NCBI GenBank assembly: GCA_943736015.1
Contig: OX031071.1
Span: 30,536,619-30,600,618, forward strand
DNA: 64,000 nt
Direction: 5' to 3'
DNA from: Tridacna crocea
Lineage: Eukaryota > Mollusca > Bivalvia > Cardiida > Cardiidae
Below the pieces are notes generated by a model. The model was given only the letters and a program-made list of their open reading frames with translations, had not been told where the DNA came from and did no database searches. The first letter of the stretch is position 1. The number at the start of each line of letters is the position of its first letter. This document shows positions 8,879-23,800 of this stretch, piece after piece. The position numbers and the translations under genes are program-made.

Positions 8879-11800
8879 CTGAAAAATGATAAACAACATT
8901 TAGTTCTTAACCACATAAAACTGAGTTTTCACGACTCAACATTTAACTCTTAACCCATTACCACACAATACCTACTTCTGACGACCCTGAGAAAAAGGCC
9001 TTTATAAACATTGTGGGAAAAGGAGAAAATGCTTGTAAAGAGCATTTTCTCCTTTTCCCACAATGTTTACTACTCTTCACAAAACAAATTTCAAATTTTC
9101 AGTCACTTAAAAATTGTCTTCTGCAAATGCTTTTGATTTGGACGGGCCTAAAATATTGTCCTTTGGTAAAGGATTACCATAATTGTCTCTTAGACTAGTC
9201 AAAATTGAAAGCATTTGCAGACGACAAAATTAATGAGATTAACAAATTAATACTTTCTTTGGGAAGGGTAGAAAACATAATGAGAAAAGGAGAAAATGCT
9301 GCTTACCAGCATTTTCTCCTTTTCGCACAATGTTTTCAAAGGGCTTCTTTCTCAGGGTTGTTAAAAGTAGGGATTGTGTGGTAAAGAGTTAACTGCATAA
9401 ACCTGAGTTTTCATGACTATGAAAAAGAAAGGGTTGAAAACATTGTGGGAAAAGGAGAACATGCTGCTTACCAGTATTTTCTCCTTTGTCCACATCTTTG
9501 CTGACTCACTAATCATAATTTTCTTTTGAAAGGCTGCAGGGTCCAAAAATTTTCAGAATTCTTACTTGTCCTCCTGCCATTTTGCACTTGTCCTATAGTT
9601 AGACAAAGACTGTCTCAAACACTCGTCCGCTCATCCTTATTAGTAAACATTTGTTGAGGGCAAGTGGATAACCCAGTGTGTTACGGGAGACCTGGGTTCG
9701 AATCCTATCAGATCCTGTCTAGATCTGTATTTCAGCCATACTTTGGCTGCGAACTTCCATGTTCGTACGATTTGGCATAATCTATAAAGCTTTTTCGCTT
9801 GGTAGAGAGTTTAGAACTGAGGCAAGGTAACAAAAACAAGGCTATGTTTGAGGCAGTCCATGACTGACATAAAATTATAACGAGTTTGGGGCGTGCCCTG
9901 GCAAAAGGTTATTTAGGGTAACTCTGTGCTGTATCATATCAAGCAAGTTCTCATATATAGAGTTTATTTCATCAGCTTGTGGTCAATCTGAGAAAATATT
10001 TGCTGAAAAAAAGGGAAAGGTATGCGAAAATATGAGTGCCGTATGGCACAAGTTATTTTCGCAGACCTTTTCCTTTTGCAGCAAATATTTCCCCATATTA
10101 ACCACAAGCTGATGAAATAAATTATATATCAGATTTCCTCTGACTATTTTGTCAACGAATGCCACTTCTAAATCTAGTGATCTCAAGTGGAACAAAAAAA
10201 GTAGTTCCAGATTTTTTGGCAGGAGGAAAATATTCACTGTGATGGGGAAATAATTCACTCAGCTTAAATTACAGCGTTTTTTTTTACCATAACATTTCTA
10301 ACAAGAGGAGTATGATGGTCCTATATTGCTCACCTGAGCACTAAGCAGTAAAGGTCTACAATGATGATAAATACCAAATATCAAAGTTCAAGGCCAAATA
10401 ATTCTGACAGGGTATGTAACTGTGAAAAAAAGCATTTTCTTTTCTTTTTCGAAAATGCTTTCACAACCTTTCTTATTCAAGGTCATTGACAGTCAGGATT
10501 GTATGGTAAGGGATTGAATTAACTTGGAAGGCCAGGCATTAATTTCCTGGTCAAAATGGTGGTTGAATGACAGATTAAAACATCATTCGCTCATTGGTAA
10601 GTCACAAATGAGACTTGTCTCAGTAACTTTAATCAAATGTCAAAGGATGTTGGCTGAGACAGTAATCAAGCCATCACAAACGGGAACCCTAGACTAACAG
10701 CTCACAACATTTCTTGACTGATCTATCAGGGCTCAACAAGTCCAGTATGTGAAAGGTAACTCCTTTTTCTGTGACACATCTTACAGAAGAAAATTGTATC
10801 AAAAAGACTATCCTAAGGAAAACATGTTTGAAGTTTCATAAATGCAAATGACTTTAGAATATATCCGCCAAGGTGGATGGATGGGCGAACTGACTGTAAT
10901 TGAACCATAATGAAATTATACATCTAGTTCCATTTTTCATAACATGTCATTTCATGAAATAAAATCAAATAACTATTGTCTGTCGCTTAACAAGATGAAG
11001 TTTAATTACATTTTGTCCTGTAGTGAAAGAGATATTGGTCCATAGTGAAAATTTACACCAAGCCCCCTTTTTCAATGACATGACATTTAATGAAAAAAGG
11101 TAAAATATTGTTATTGCCAGACTATCATCAGGAATGCACGTACGAAGTTTCCATCTTCTTTCAGAACAGAGGAATTTCAAAGTTTTCCTTCTTTGTTTCG
11201 ATATTCAAACTTGTGACCACCAGAGCAGGGCCATTTTGGACCCCAGGATTATCGTATCGTGTTTGGTTGAGGACCACTAGAAGATGCTACATATGAAATA
11301 TCAAAGCTCTATGACATCCAATTTCAGAGAATTTTCTTTTCAAACTTTTCCTTCTTTGTTCCTATGTTTCGAACTTGTGACCCCCGTGGCGGGGCCAGTT
11401 TGGACCCCAGGGACATCATTTGACCAAACTTGGTAGAGGTCAAGTAGCAGATGCTACATACAAAATATCAAAGCTTTACTCCCTCTCGTTTCAGAGAAGA
11501 AGAATTTCAAAATATCCCTTCTTTGTTCCTATGTTTCAAACTTGTGACTCCCGGGACGGGGCCAGTTTTGACCCCAGGGGCATCATGAACAATCTTGGTA
11601 GAGGTGCACTAGGAGATGCTACATACCAAATGTCAAAGCTCTACTACTTCCAATTTTAGAGATTTTTTTTTCAAAAAATTTCCTTCTTTGTTCCTATGTT
11701 TCGAACTTGTGACACCCGGTGCTGGGTCAGTTTTGACCCCAGGGGCGTCATATGAAGAATCTTGGTAGAAGTCAACAAGCAGATGCTACATACTAAATAT

Positions 11801-14800
11801 CAAAGCTCTACACCTTCTTGTTTCAGAGAAGAAGAATTTTAAAGTTTTCCTTCTATGTTCCTACATGCACATGTACATGTATGTTTCAAACTTGTGACCC
11901 CCCCGGGGCGGGGCCAGTTTTGACCCCAGGGGTATCATATGAAGAATCTTGGTAGAGGTCCACTAGGAGATGCTACATACCAAATATAAAAGCTCTGCAC
12001 CATCTAGTTTTACAGAAGCAGATTTCTAAAGTTTTCCTTTTTTGTTCCTATGTTTCAAAGTTGTGACCCCCTGGGCGGGGCCAGTTTTGACCCCAGGGGC
12101 ATAATATGAAGAATATTGGTAGAGGTCCACTAGGAGATGCTACATACTAAATATCAAAGCTCTATGCCTTCTAGTTTCAGAGAAGAAGATTTTCAAAGAT
12201 TTTGCTATTTTTTTTCCTTTTGGTTGCCATGGCAACCAGAGTTATGGCTGGAATTCAATCTCTTGAACAACTTTGGTAGAGCTTCACCCAAGAAACATCC
12301 CTGCCAAGTTTCATCAATATTGGCCCAATGGTTTAGGAGTAGGAGATGTTTAAAGAAATTGTGGATGACAGACGACTAACGGCGGTCGACGCACGACGGA
12401 CATTGGGCCATCACAAAAGCTCACAATGAGCACTTCGTGCTCAGGTGAGCTAAAAATAGACACATGAAGTAAAATATAACCCTTTACCACACAATGACTA
12501 CTTTTAACGACCCTATGAAAGAAGCCCTTTCAAAACATTGTGGTAAAAAGAGAAAATGCTGGTAACAAGCATTTCTCCTTTTCCCACAAAGTTTTGTGCT
12601 TTATCAAAGAAAATTTGCATCATTTGAGCTGCCATGAACTTGTCTTCTGCAAATGCTTGCAATTTGGAAAGGTCTGACATTTTTCTGTGTGGAGGGAAAG
12701 GGATAAATAGTAACCCTTCCTGGATCATTTTCTTTTATAATAACCAGGTAAAACAGCCCATGTTTGGACAACAGTATGGGTACTATAGGGAGAACTTTGT
12801 CTATTACTTCCCTGCCTCTTTCCCTTCCAGCCCAAGAAGCCTCGATACCATGACTGCTCACCTAGAAACAATAGAAAGTTAAGTTTAACACATGTTATTT
12901 TAATTACAGAAATATCACACTCATACAAAATATACAAAGCTTGTAAATATCTGATATCATTATCCCTTCAAGAGCACATATTCATATCACTTTTATTCTA
13001 CGTATGAGCAGTCAACGGATGACTATATATATTTCACACCCTTTTCGACATCATTTCAGTTTAACATCACGGAGGCCGGCGCCACTGTCTGCTTACACAC
13101 ATTGTCGAAAAAATAATAAGCTGTGAGCAAATAAATCTTTTTTTCACAATGGTTATCATCGACTGTTGGAGAGAAATTGGCTAAGCTTGCAAGTCAAAAC
13201 AGCAACCCTCTGTTTCCAAGTCCCAAAGCTATCAATTGCGCTACTGGTACTCGGCGGGAATTTCAGCTGTAGACCACAAATTAAAGTTCTGTTTGAGATA
13301 TGGCCTACACTGTTTGTTTTTATTAAATCATTTGCACCAATTGCTTACAAAAAACATAATTTTATCAATCCCAGAATCCCACCAGATTCAACTCGGCAAA
13401 CATCGTCGGAAAAGAAGAAATGCTGGTTACCAGCATTTTCTCCTTTTCCAACAATGCTTTCAAAAGCTGCTTTTTTTTTCCCAATGTGGTTAAAACTCAA
13501 GATTAACTCTTTACCAAATGACAAAACTTTAGACTGGTCCAAACTGAAACAAGAGGGCCAAGATGGCCCTGGATCGCTCAACTAATTTTTTGAGAAGACC
13601 ATAGCAATTTTTTTTTTGAAGGTATTGAAACACTGGAAACAAAATCATTATTTTACCAAGCAATTTTTAAAAGGTCACCAGTAAAAGTCCTTTCAAAATC
13701 TGACCAACAGTTTCAGAAAAGAAGAATTTTTAAGAGTTTCTTAATTTCCGTACAGTGCAAGTAGCCCCCAGAGCCACGTTTTTTGACCTATCAAAATTTC
13801 GCGAACAAATTTTGATAAAGGTCATTCAAGGAATATTTCCGTGAAATAATTTTAAAATCTGATCAGCCATTTCAGAGAAGAAGAATTTTCAAGAAATTCT
13901 TCATTTCCATAGAGTGCAAGTAGCCCCCATTCACCAGAGCAATGTTTCTCGAAGAATCAAACTTTCCCGAACAATTTATGAGAAGGGTCACCCAAGGAAT
14001 ATCTCTGTGAAAATTTTCCAAAATCTGACCAGCCGTTTCAGAGAAGAAGAATTTTTAAGAATTTCTTCATTGCCATATAGTGCAAGTAGTCCCCATTCAC
14101 CAGAGCCATGTTTCTTGACAAATCAAAATTTCACGAACAGTTTTTGAAAAGGGTCATGCAAGCAACATTTCTGTGAAATTATTTCAAAATCTGACCAGCG
14201 GTTTCAGAGAAGAATAATTTTTAAGAATTCCTTCATTTCTGTATCGTGCAAGAAGCTTCCATTCACCAGAGCCATGTTTTTTGATGGATCAAAATTTCGC
14301 GAACAACTTTTGAAAAGGGTCACCCAAGGAACATCTCTGTGAAATGATTTTAAAATTTGGCCAGCTGTTTCAGAGAAGAAGATTTTTAAAGAATTTTCTA
14401 AAAAATTCCATTTCATTGCCATTGCACCCAGAGTTTTTGATGGAATCAAATTCTGTGAACAATTCTTAAAGAGGACCTCCCAAGGAACATTCCAGCCAAG
14501 GTTGGTCCAAATTGGCCCAGCGGTTTAGGAGGAGTTGATGTTTAAAGAATTGTTGACGATGCACAACAGACGCCGGACACCAGGTGATCCTAAAAGCTCC
14601 CCTTGAGCATGTTGTGCTCAGGTGAGCTAAAAACCTGCAGGCGACAAAATAAACGCAATTCAAAAATTGAAATTTGCATCCATCAGAGCAGAAAACTTTG
14701 TGGTAAAAGGAGAAAATGCTGGTTACCAGCATTTTTTCCATTTTCCACAATGTTTTCAAAATACTTATTTCTCAGGGTCGTTAAAAGTCGGGATTATGTA

Positions 14801-17800
14801 GAAAAGGGTTTAAGCCCATACATTTTATGGGAAAACTAAATGGTAGATACAACAAGCTTGTGTTGGTATTAGGGGGCACTTATACTGCCTTGCTATAGAG
14901 TTGGCGTTTGTAGTAGAGTGTTTGCCTTCAGACCTGGAAGTCTGGGGTTTAAACCCAGTGACGGCTATTTGTGAGATCTGTTACATTGGCGCCCAATGTA
15001 AAAAGAAAAACACTTATTGGAGAGATAAAGTAATGTCAGTGATTGAAAAATCCGTGGATGAATCCTACTATTCTATCCCACAAATAGATGTAAAGGTATA
15101 GCTTGTGTTAGTATAAGGGGACACTTATACTGCCTTGCTATGGAGCTAGCTTTTGTAGCGACGTGGTAGAGTATTTGCCTTGACACCCAGAGGTCCAGGG
15201 TTCAAAACCTGCCAGGGACGGCTGTTACAATAAGAGAAGACATTGTCACTGCTGTAACATACCTCGTCACTTGGTGTTACGACATAGGGTGGATTAAACA
15301 ACAAAACATCCACCTGATCTGTAAGTCTTTCTGATAGACCACTCACCTGAAATAAAAAATTATAATAGCTATTCATAGTGAGCTTATTTTCCACCAATTG
15401 ACAATAGTTTATATTTCTCGATTCTGAATCAAGAGAGAATAGTGTAAGTTGTAAGAACTTGTTTCTCAATCAGTGTAAAATAAATATGTTTAAACTAAAT
15501 ACCGGTACTTTATATTTGGTGATACCAAATTTGATAGATTGGTTAATTAGATTGATTGAAAGGTGTTGCTTTCAATATCATTTCAGTCATATCAAGATAA
15601 CAGTTTACATATTCATGTATTTTCTGGGTTTTTCCAGTATAAAGTTTGGGATCTTAATCCAGAAAACTTAAGACTTGCCTAACTTGAATTTTTTGCAAAG
15701 AAAAAAAAAAACAACGCAAAATAAGAAATTATTTTGGGAACAGTAGAAAACATTGTGGGAAAAGTACAATCATTTCAGTTCTGCTGTTTTAGAGAGGAAG
15801 ATGCTTGATGGAAAATTAATCCATAGGACACACACAGGGTCATGATAACCTATTACCACGATCCCTACTTTTGACGATTCTGAGAAAGAAACATTTTGAA
15901 AACATTGTTTGTAAAGGAGAGAATGCTGGTAACCAGCATTTTCTCCTTTTCTCACAATGTTTTCTACTCTTTTAAAGTCAATTTTTAACTTTTGAGTCAA
16001 GTTATTGTTGTCTGCAAGTGCTTTTAATTTGGACTAGTCCAAAATTTTGCTGTTTGGTAAAGGGTTAAATGAAAATATGACAATTTTTTTATCACAGTGA
16101 CATCACAAACTTAATCCACCAAACTGTATGTTTAACCAGCAATGCCAATTCTCTCTGACATCTTTGAATTGGGGCACTCAGAAGGGAAATTCTTTGTCGT
16201 CAGTGTATTCAATTTGTGAGTACATAAACAGGTTAATTTCAATAAAAAACATATTGGAATGGTAAAACTTTGCAGAATAATAAATCTGTTCTACAGTCAG
16301 GGGGCTTGGGATTTGGACACTAGTTAATGGCTGTGGCAAATTATGTTGCCATCTCGTATTAACCTTTACTACACAATCCCGACTTTGAACGATACTGAGA
16401 AAGAAGCCTTTGAAAACATTGTGGGCAAAAGAGAAAATGCTGGTAACCATCATTTTCTCCTTTTCCCACACTGTTTTCTTCCCGTCCCAAAACAAATTTC
16501 AGTTTCTAAGTCTCATTTATGTTGTCTTCTGCAAATGCTCCCAATTTGGACAAATCTATAATTTTGTCATCTGCAAATGCTCCCAATTTGGGCTAGTCTA
16601 TAGTTTTGTCGTCTGGAAATGCTCCAAATTTGGACTAGTCTATAATTTTGTTGTCTGGTCTTGTCCAAATCAAAAGCTTTTGCAGACGACATATCAAAAG
16701 TGACTAAAAATTTGAAAGTTGTGTTGTGAAGAGTAGAAAACATTGTGGGAAAAGGAGAAAATGCTGGTTACCAGCATTTTCTCCTTTTCCCACCGTGTTT
16801 TCCAAAGTCTTCCTTCTTAGGGTCGTCAAAAGTCGGGATTTTATGGGAAATGGGTTAAACCCTGTTTTCCCAGATCAAGGCTCATTCATACTTACAAGAT
16901 CAGTTACAACCTGACTAGAAACTACTTCATTCACCTCAGTGGTATTCCTTGAAGTTTCTGCTGCTCTTACATTGATATCTGTACATCTACAAGAAAAGTT
17001 GGAAATACAAAGTTATGACCCATGGTCTTGTGAACACGGTATAATATATATTGACACAGGTCTGTCTGTGCAGGCTTACATGGTTGGAAACATTTTGCTT
17101 TTTATACACTATGAAACAAGAAACTCTAACGTTCACTATCTCGGCTATAACTTATTTAATCCTTTCCCAAATGACAAATTTTAGACTGTCTCAAACTCAA
17201 AGTGTTTTTGATTTCTTTTAATTTGATGAGAGTGGCAGAAAATTTTCCAATAGGCTAGATAACACAGTGGGAAAAGGAGAAATTCCTCGATACTAGCAAT
17301 TTCTCCTTTTCCCACAATGTTTTCTAAAGACTTGTACTGCAGACACGTAAAAACAAGGGCTTGTTTGGGAAAGAGTTAACTCTTTACCAAACGTCAAAAT
17401 AGTAGAACTATCTAAGTTGAAAGCATTTGCAGATGACAATATAAATGTGGCTTAAAAATTGAAATTTGTTTTGGGAAGGAAATGGTTAGCAGTATTTTCT
17501 CCTTTTTCCCACAATTGTTTTCAAGAGGCTTCTTTCTCAGGGTCGTTAAAAGGTGGGACTGTGTGGTAAAGATTTAAAGAGTTTTGAAACATTTTTTTCC
17601 ACAAGAATATTTTTAACCCTTTCCCAAACAATCCCTGGTTTTCACGATGTTGGAAGAGAAAGCTTTTGAAAACATTGTAGGAAAAGGAGAAAATGCTGGT
17701 AACCAGCATTTTCTCCTTTACCCACAATGTTTTCTACCATTTCATGAACAAAAATCATCATTTGTATTACATTTACTTTTTCATATACAAACGCTTTCAA

Positions 17801-20800
17801 TTTGGTCTTGTCCAAAATTTTGTCATTTGGGAAAGGGTTAAGAAAATATTACAGTTGGAATAATACATGCTTAGAAAACGGTCTAGAGGTAAAAATGTCT
17901 CAAAACTCTTGAAGCCTAAATTTGACCACAATGTTTTCGAAAATCTTTTCTTCTAGTCTGAATAAAGGAAGATCGAATTCTTACAAATTCTTGAATGTGG
18001 ACACAAACGAGAGATCATGGCAATAGGGCAATTTCCTCATTTGTAATAATAATCTCAAAACACTAAAATAGCTGCAGAGGCAAAGACTGCTTGCAAGCAT
18101 AACAAGCCTTATACTTATCAGCTTTAAAGCAAATTCCCAACTATATACATGTACCATAAACTTTTTCCAAAAACAGGCAAAAATACAAAGTTAATAAAAA
18201 CAAGAGGGCCATGATGGCCTTGTATCGCTCCACTGGCTAATAAGTAAAACACTACAAGCCAAACATTACAATATTTTGCCAATTGGTTTTAAACTTGAGG
18301 ACATACATTTTTTTATTTTTAATTTTATACTGGATCCTATGAGAAAGTTATGACCACCGGGCAAAGCCTATTTTTACCACAAAAATATAATTACTTGAAT
18401 CCTGGTGAAGGTTCACAAGATAAAGCCCCATACCAAATAATACAGGTCTAGAATGTGTGGTTATAAACAATACAATTTACAAAGTTTTTCAATAAAAGGC
18501 CCTGTAAAATATGGGACCCCTGAGACAGGGCTAAATTTAGTAGCTCTAGTCTTTATTGTGGTAAGTAACAAGACGATTTATAAAGTTTTCACCACAAAAG
18601 CCCATGTAAAACTTGTGACCCCTGGTGTTGGGACAAACTTAACCCCATGGCTATAATTTGGACCCTCATGGCAGAGGCCCACTAGATAAAGCTACATGCA
18701 AAATTTGGTAGTCTTAGGCCTTATGGCTAGGTACAAGTAGATTTTTAAAACATTTCCAATATGAGCTCATGTAAAACTTGTGACTCCCAGGACGGGGCCA
18801 AATGTAATCCCAGGTCTATAATTTGGGCACTCTTGGTGGACAACCACTTGATAAAAGTGTATGCCAAATTTGGTAGCCCTAGTCCCTATAACTAGGTACC
18901 AGAAGAATTTTAAAGTTTTCCCTATATAAGCCCATATAAAATTTGTGACCCCCAGGGCCTGGCCAAATTTGACCCCAGGGCTATAATTTGGGCACTCTTG
19001 GTAGACAACCACTTGATAAAGATACCTGCCAAATATGGTAGCCCTAGTCCCTATGGCTAGGTACCAGAGGGCAGGGTTCGACATTTACATTTTTTTCAAC
19101 TAGACCAGTGGACCAGTAATCTGAAATTCTTACTAGACCACTTCAGATTTCTACTAGACCATTTTTGCAAAATGAATAAAATTATGAAATAAATCTAATT
19201 CTTTGTTTCTTTCCTTGTTAAAATACCACAATTGTGAACAAGGACAATGTCATGTTAAGTAATGATCAATGAATGTTTCTCCGTTAGTTTATTTGAATTA
19301 CATCTTTTTTCGCAAGAGGAAAAAGATAGTCTTACCCATTTTGAAAGCAGTATCAGACACATACTCTGGTGTAACTTAAGCTCAAAATAACAGAATATGA
19401 GTTTACAAGGACAAAATCATAGTGATATAATATGAGCTAAAAATCTGGGGGCATGACAATAATGTTTCCAAACTAGAAGTAAAGTAATCATTTTAATGAT
19501 GGTTTGCACCACAAAAGTATATCTATTAAGATATCTATGGAAATTTATTGTTAAAAAGTCATTAAAAAGCTTACAGACAGTCTGAAGTGACTCTTATAGG
19601 ACAATGTCAAAAGGAACATTGTGTTGTGTCATGGGTTTCCGTGCTTTTTGCAACGAGCATTTTTTTCATGTGTGTTAATTTATGGACAGGTTTTTCCACA
19701 TAATTTGACAAAAATTATTAATAAGGGTAGCAAGTTACTTCGAAACCTGTCATTTTGCACAAGTTAAGCGGATAATGGATTCTTTTATTTATTTTTTCTT
19801 ACAAGAATTTGTTAGATTCTACGTGAATTTCAATTCTGTTACATGATTTACGCAACAATATGGAACACTTTTATCTAGATCTACTTTTGTTTCAATCCAG
19901 GTGTTTTTAGCTTTGTATTAGGACTTTGCTTCTCCACGATCAGATTTCATTTTGAAGTGACGCAAGCTTGGTATTGCACACTCGTCTGCTCCGTTGTCTA
20001 TGTAAACATCGTGGCAACTCATTTTCGGTTGTCGTCAAAATGAAACTACGGTATATTCCAAGAAAAAGAGCTAGACGTAGGAAATTCTTGACTAAATATC
20101 TAATACTCTGAAAAAATTATGAAAATGGAGTTAAATTTAAGACATATCCTTGACGAAAAAATAGCCCGTAGACTCCAGTCTACTAAATCTATTTTCGGCT
20201 CGAGTTGGTTTTTCCACTGAAAATACTGTCTACCGCGCATGCGCGATGGGCTTCCCGTAGAATTTGTCACTAAATTGTCGCTTGTTGGTCAAAATCACAA
20301 ATTATGTAAGCGATCTTTTTCGAGGAACAGCATGTTAGGTCAATTTTCGTCACTTATGCCAAGCATTTAAACTGATACTTAACTTATAGTCTCGATTTTT
20401 GCACTAGACCATTCGGGCTAGCCGGACGCACTCACTACTAGCCTGAACCGATTTTTTGCTGGACAATGTCGTTCGGACGTGCTTTAATGTCGAACCCTGC
20501 CAGAGGGATTTTAAAGTTTCCCTCATAAGCCCATATAAAAATTGTGACCCCCGGGGTGGGGCCAACTTTGAAGGAACTTGGTAGAGGTCCACTAGATAAA
20601 GCTACACACCAAATTTGGTAGCCCTAGGCCTCATGGTTTCAGAGAAGAAGATCTTTAAACATTTTCAATATTTTTCACTTTTGTTGGCATGGCAATCAGA
20701 GTTTTTAAAGTTCTTTCAAGGAATTCTGAAGAGGACCATGGCAGGATCATTTCTGTGAAGTTTCATCAAAATTGGATGGGTAGTTTCAGAGAAGATGTTT

Positions 20801-23800
20801 GAAATAAAAGTTAAAAACGCACGCACAACGGACCCTCCTTTGGCCAGTGGAGCTAAAAATCAGTATTTCAATCAAGAATATTCCTACATGTAATTGTATT
20901 ATGTCAAAAAGAAACATTTTAAAAAAACAAATTAATAACTCACATTGTAAACGCTGTAGATCCAAGTTCTTGAGCTAAAAATGTTGAACAAATACCAGAA
21001 CCTGATCCAATTTCAACACACAACGTAGGTCTGAAATAAATAAACATCTTATTTGGCTATTTATGACTGTACAATATATATCTATTCATGTCCTGGCTCT
21101 AACATTCTTATAAGCCTTTAACCGTTTACCACACAATCCGGACTTTTAACGACCCAAAGAGAGAACGCTTTTGAAAACATTGTGGGAAAAGGAGAAAATG
21201 CTGGTAACCAGCATTTTCTCCTTTTCACACAATGTTTTCTAACCTTCCAAAATCCAATTTCGATTTTTGACTCGCATTTAATTTGTCGTCTGCAAATGCT
21301 CTAAATTTGGAGTGATCCAATTTTTGTCGTTTGGTAAAGAGTTAAATAGTTCCTTTCATAAATATTGTTGCCTTTGCAGAATTTGTAGATCAACATTAGA
21401 CTGCATGAATGTGCAGTCTGATCTCTGCACTGTCTGTTTTTCTGAGATACCCTGGATAAGAGAAACTTTGCAATCTTGTTCTCCAATTGTGTGGCTCTTA
21501 TTTCTGGTCTGAAAATCTCAGTTTGATTTATTTGTTGCCAGCAGTTGTTCTTTTTCACTCAGAATTTTTTACACTGCTTATGGACACATATACAGATACA
21601 GCTCTTATTAGTTCAAGTGCTAAGAGTGCCTATTCTCACAATATTAGGAGCTCTACAGCAAATGATGTGAAAATGTCAATGTGCTACAATCAGTACTAAA
21701 ATCTTGTTTCATAGTTTTAGTTGTTTATGTAGTAGCATCATAAATCCTTTACCACACAATCCCTGACGACCCTGAAGACAGGCCTTCTGAAACCATATTG
21801 AGAAAAGGAGAAAATGCTGGAAAACAGCCTTTTCTCCTTCTGTCACAGTGCTTTCTACACCTTGAATGATAAAGTCTATACATGTTTTCAATTACCTTTA
21901 ATTTGTCATCTGCAAATACTTTCAATTTAGACAAAAGTAAAATTTTGTTACTTGATAATAGGTTAAGTAACCTCTTGTTTAAGAGTACTGATTCTGGAAT
22001 GTTCTGTAACATGTTGTTTCAGATCGAATGTTTAGACGAACGTTTGGTGCTAAACTTCATGGGACGAAACCTCTTTATTATTTCTGATTGATTGTCTCCC
22101 TTGACTTTGAGTTTCAGATACTCTTCATTTTAGAGAAGAACGTATTCTCAACGTTTTCACATGTCTAGAAGGGGAAAACTAGTTTCCAAGCGCTTCATAT
22201 TGCTTTCTTAGGCTAGTCATAATGGGCTAAAGAGTAAGTCTTCCGTTTTACAGCTGAATATTAATGTCAATTCATTTATATTTAGTTTTCGTTCCTCTGT
22301 CAGATACGCTAGGATGTACGCATTAGTGGAAAAGGTCTTCGTCTTCAGTTTTCGTGTTTCAGTTGTTTAAAGTATTATGCATGCTGGGTTGTCAAATTTC
22401 TTACCAATACTAGTCAGAAAACATTGTGCAATCCATTCTTCGACCCAGCCTGTGGCGTTCTTAGTCAACATTTGATTATTCTGATCAAAATCTATATTTT
22501 TCCTTCTTTCTTTTCTTCTCAGTTTTTCACTACGCCTATTAAATAGATCACCAAGCTACCGCACTGTTATGTCGTTTATCGTGCAAGCACAGTGAAAAAT
22601 CTACAACTCTACATGGCTACTAGCGAAGCAAGTCAGGCCACAGTGATGGAAGAAGACAAGCGTCTTATTAGTTTCACAGAAAGGGGTGAGGAACAGTTTC
22701 ACCAAAAGGCTTCTAATCACTTGACAAGACTTGAAAGTGCATGGATGAAAGTTGAAGAACTTATGAGAAACACGGACACATCTACACATGAAACAGATAA
22801 ACTGAAACAGTCAGTTAGAAATATTTGTTTACTATATGGAGAATACAGATGTTTTTATCGGGATTATTTAGCCTTTCTAGAAGGATCAAGATCTGTTGAA
22901 GGACAGAAATTAATAGAAAAACATCGCATAATAGATGGGGCACGGGATGAAAAAGTGAATACAATGTTAAACAAACTTGAAGATCTTAAGGAACAGGTTG
23001 AATTAGAGACCAGATCAATAGCATCAAAATCAAGAAGTACTAAGTCATATGATTCAAATAGCAGTATGAAAGCAATGGTCAAAGCAGAAACTGCAAAAGT
23101 TAGATTGTTGTATGCAGAAAAAGAAGCTGAATTAAAAAGACAAGAAGCTGCTCTAAAAGAAGAAGAAAAACTGTCCCAAGCAAGAGCAGAAAGAAAGCGT
23201 TCTGAGATAGAAGCAGATCTTTTGGTCTTAAAAGAACAAAAGGAGTGTGCTGAAGCAGAAGCGGAAGCTGATATTTGGGAAAATAGCAACAGTAAGTGCA
23301 GTGATAAGAACAGTATTTTGTCAGCCAATAAGGAAAATGCTAGTGAGAGAACAAAAAGATACGTTGAAGAGAACTGTAGTGTATTACAAGCCGAAAGTTG
23401 TGATAACCAAGAAGAGTCACAGAAAGTGCAAAATTTCCCAACGGAAAAAAGATTTTCAGTCGAAAAAGAACGGTCGAATAATAAAAAACAATTGAATCAT
23501 GCTGCGGCAGAGTTCACGCCAATGAGTGTTACCATGGCAACAGAATTTTCTAAATTTCTAGTTAAAAAAGACTTGTTGTTTTCACGATTAAGTTCATTCA
23601 GTGACACCCCAGAACATTACTTAGTATGGAAATCAGACTTTCAACAGATTGTAAAAGAAATGGGAGTTTCAAGTTCAGAAGAGTTTGATCTGCTCATTAA
23701 ATGGCTAGGGCCTGAATCTCGGAAACATGCAGTGTGCATGAAGGCAGCTAACAGTCATAATCCTGCCTTTGGTTTGATGAAACTGTGGAAACGCCTAGAC

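Noticed and set aside
10328-12452. TR-A array as a CRISPR-like or simple satellite array
   Set aside because: Units of 165 bp without spacers, and fixed ends shared with copies elsewhere; fits a mobile tandem-repeat element.
12604-12861. An 85-aa frame starting MSSHGIEASW as a small gene
   Set aside because: It is an internal exon of N6AMT1; the methionine arises from reading upstream of the splice acceptor.
13395-13581. Overlapping open frames on both strands within Pal-TTAA copies (many places)
   Set aside because: The palindromic core is open in most frames on both strands (ENIVGKGENAGNQHFLLFPQ-like peptide), so these recur wherever the MITE lies.
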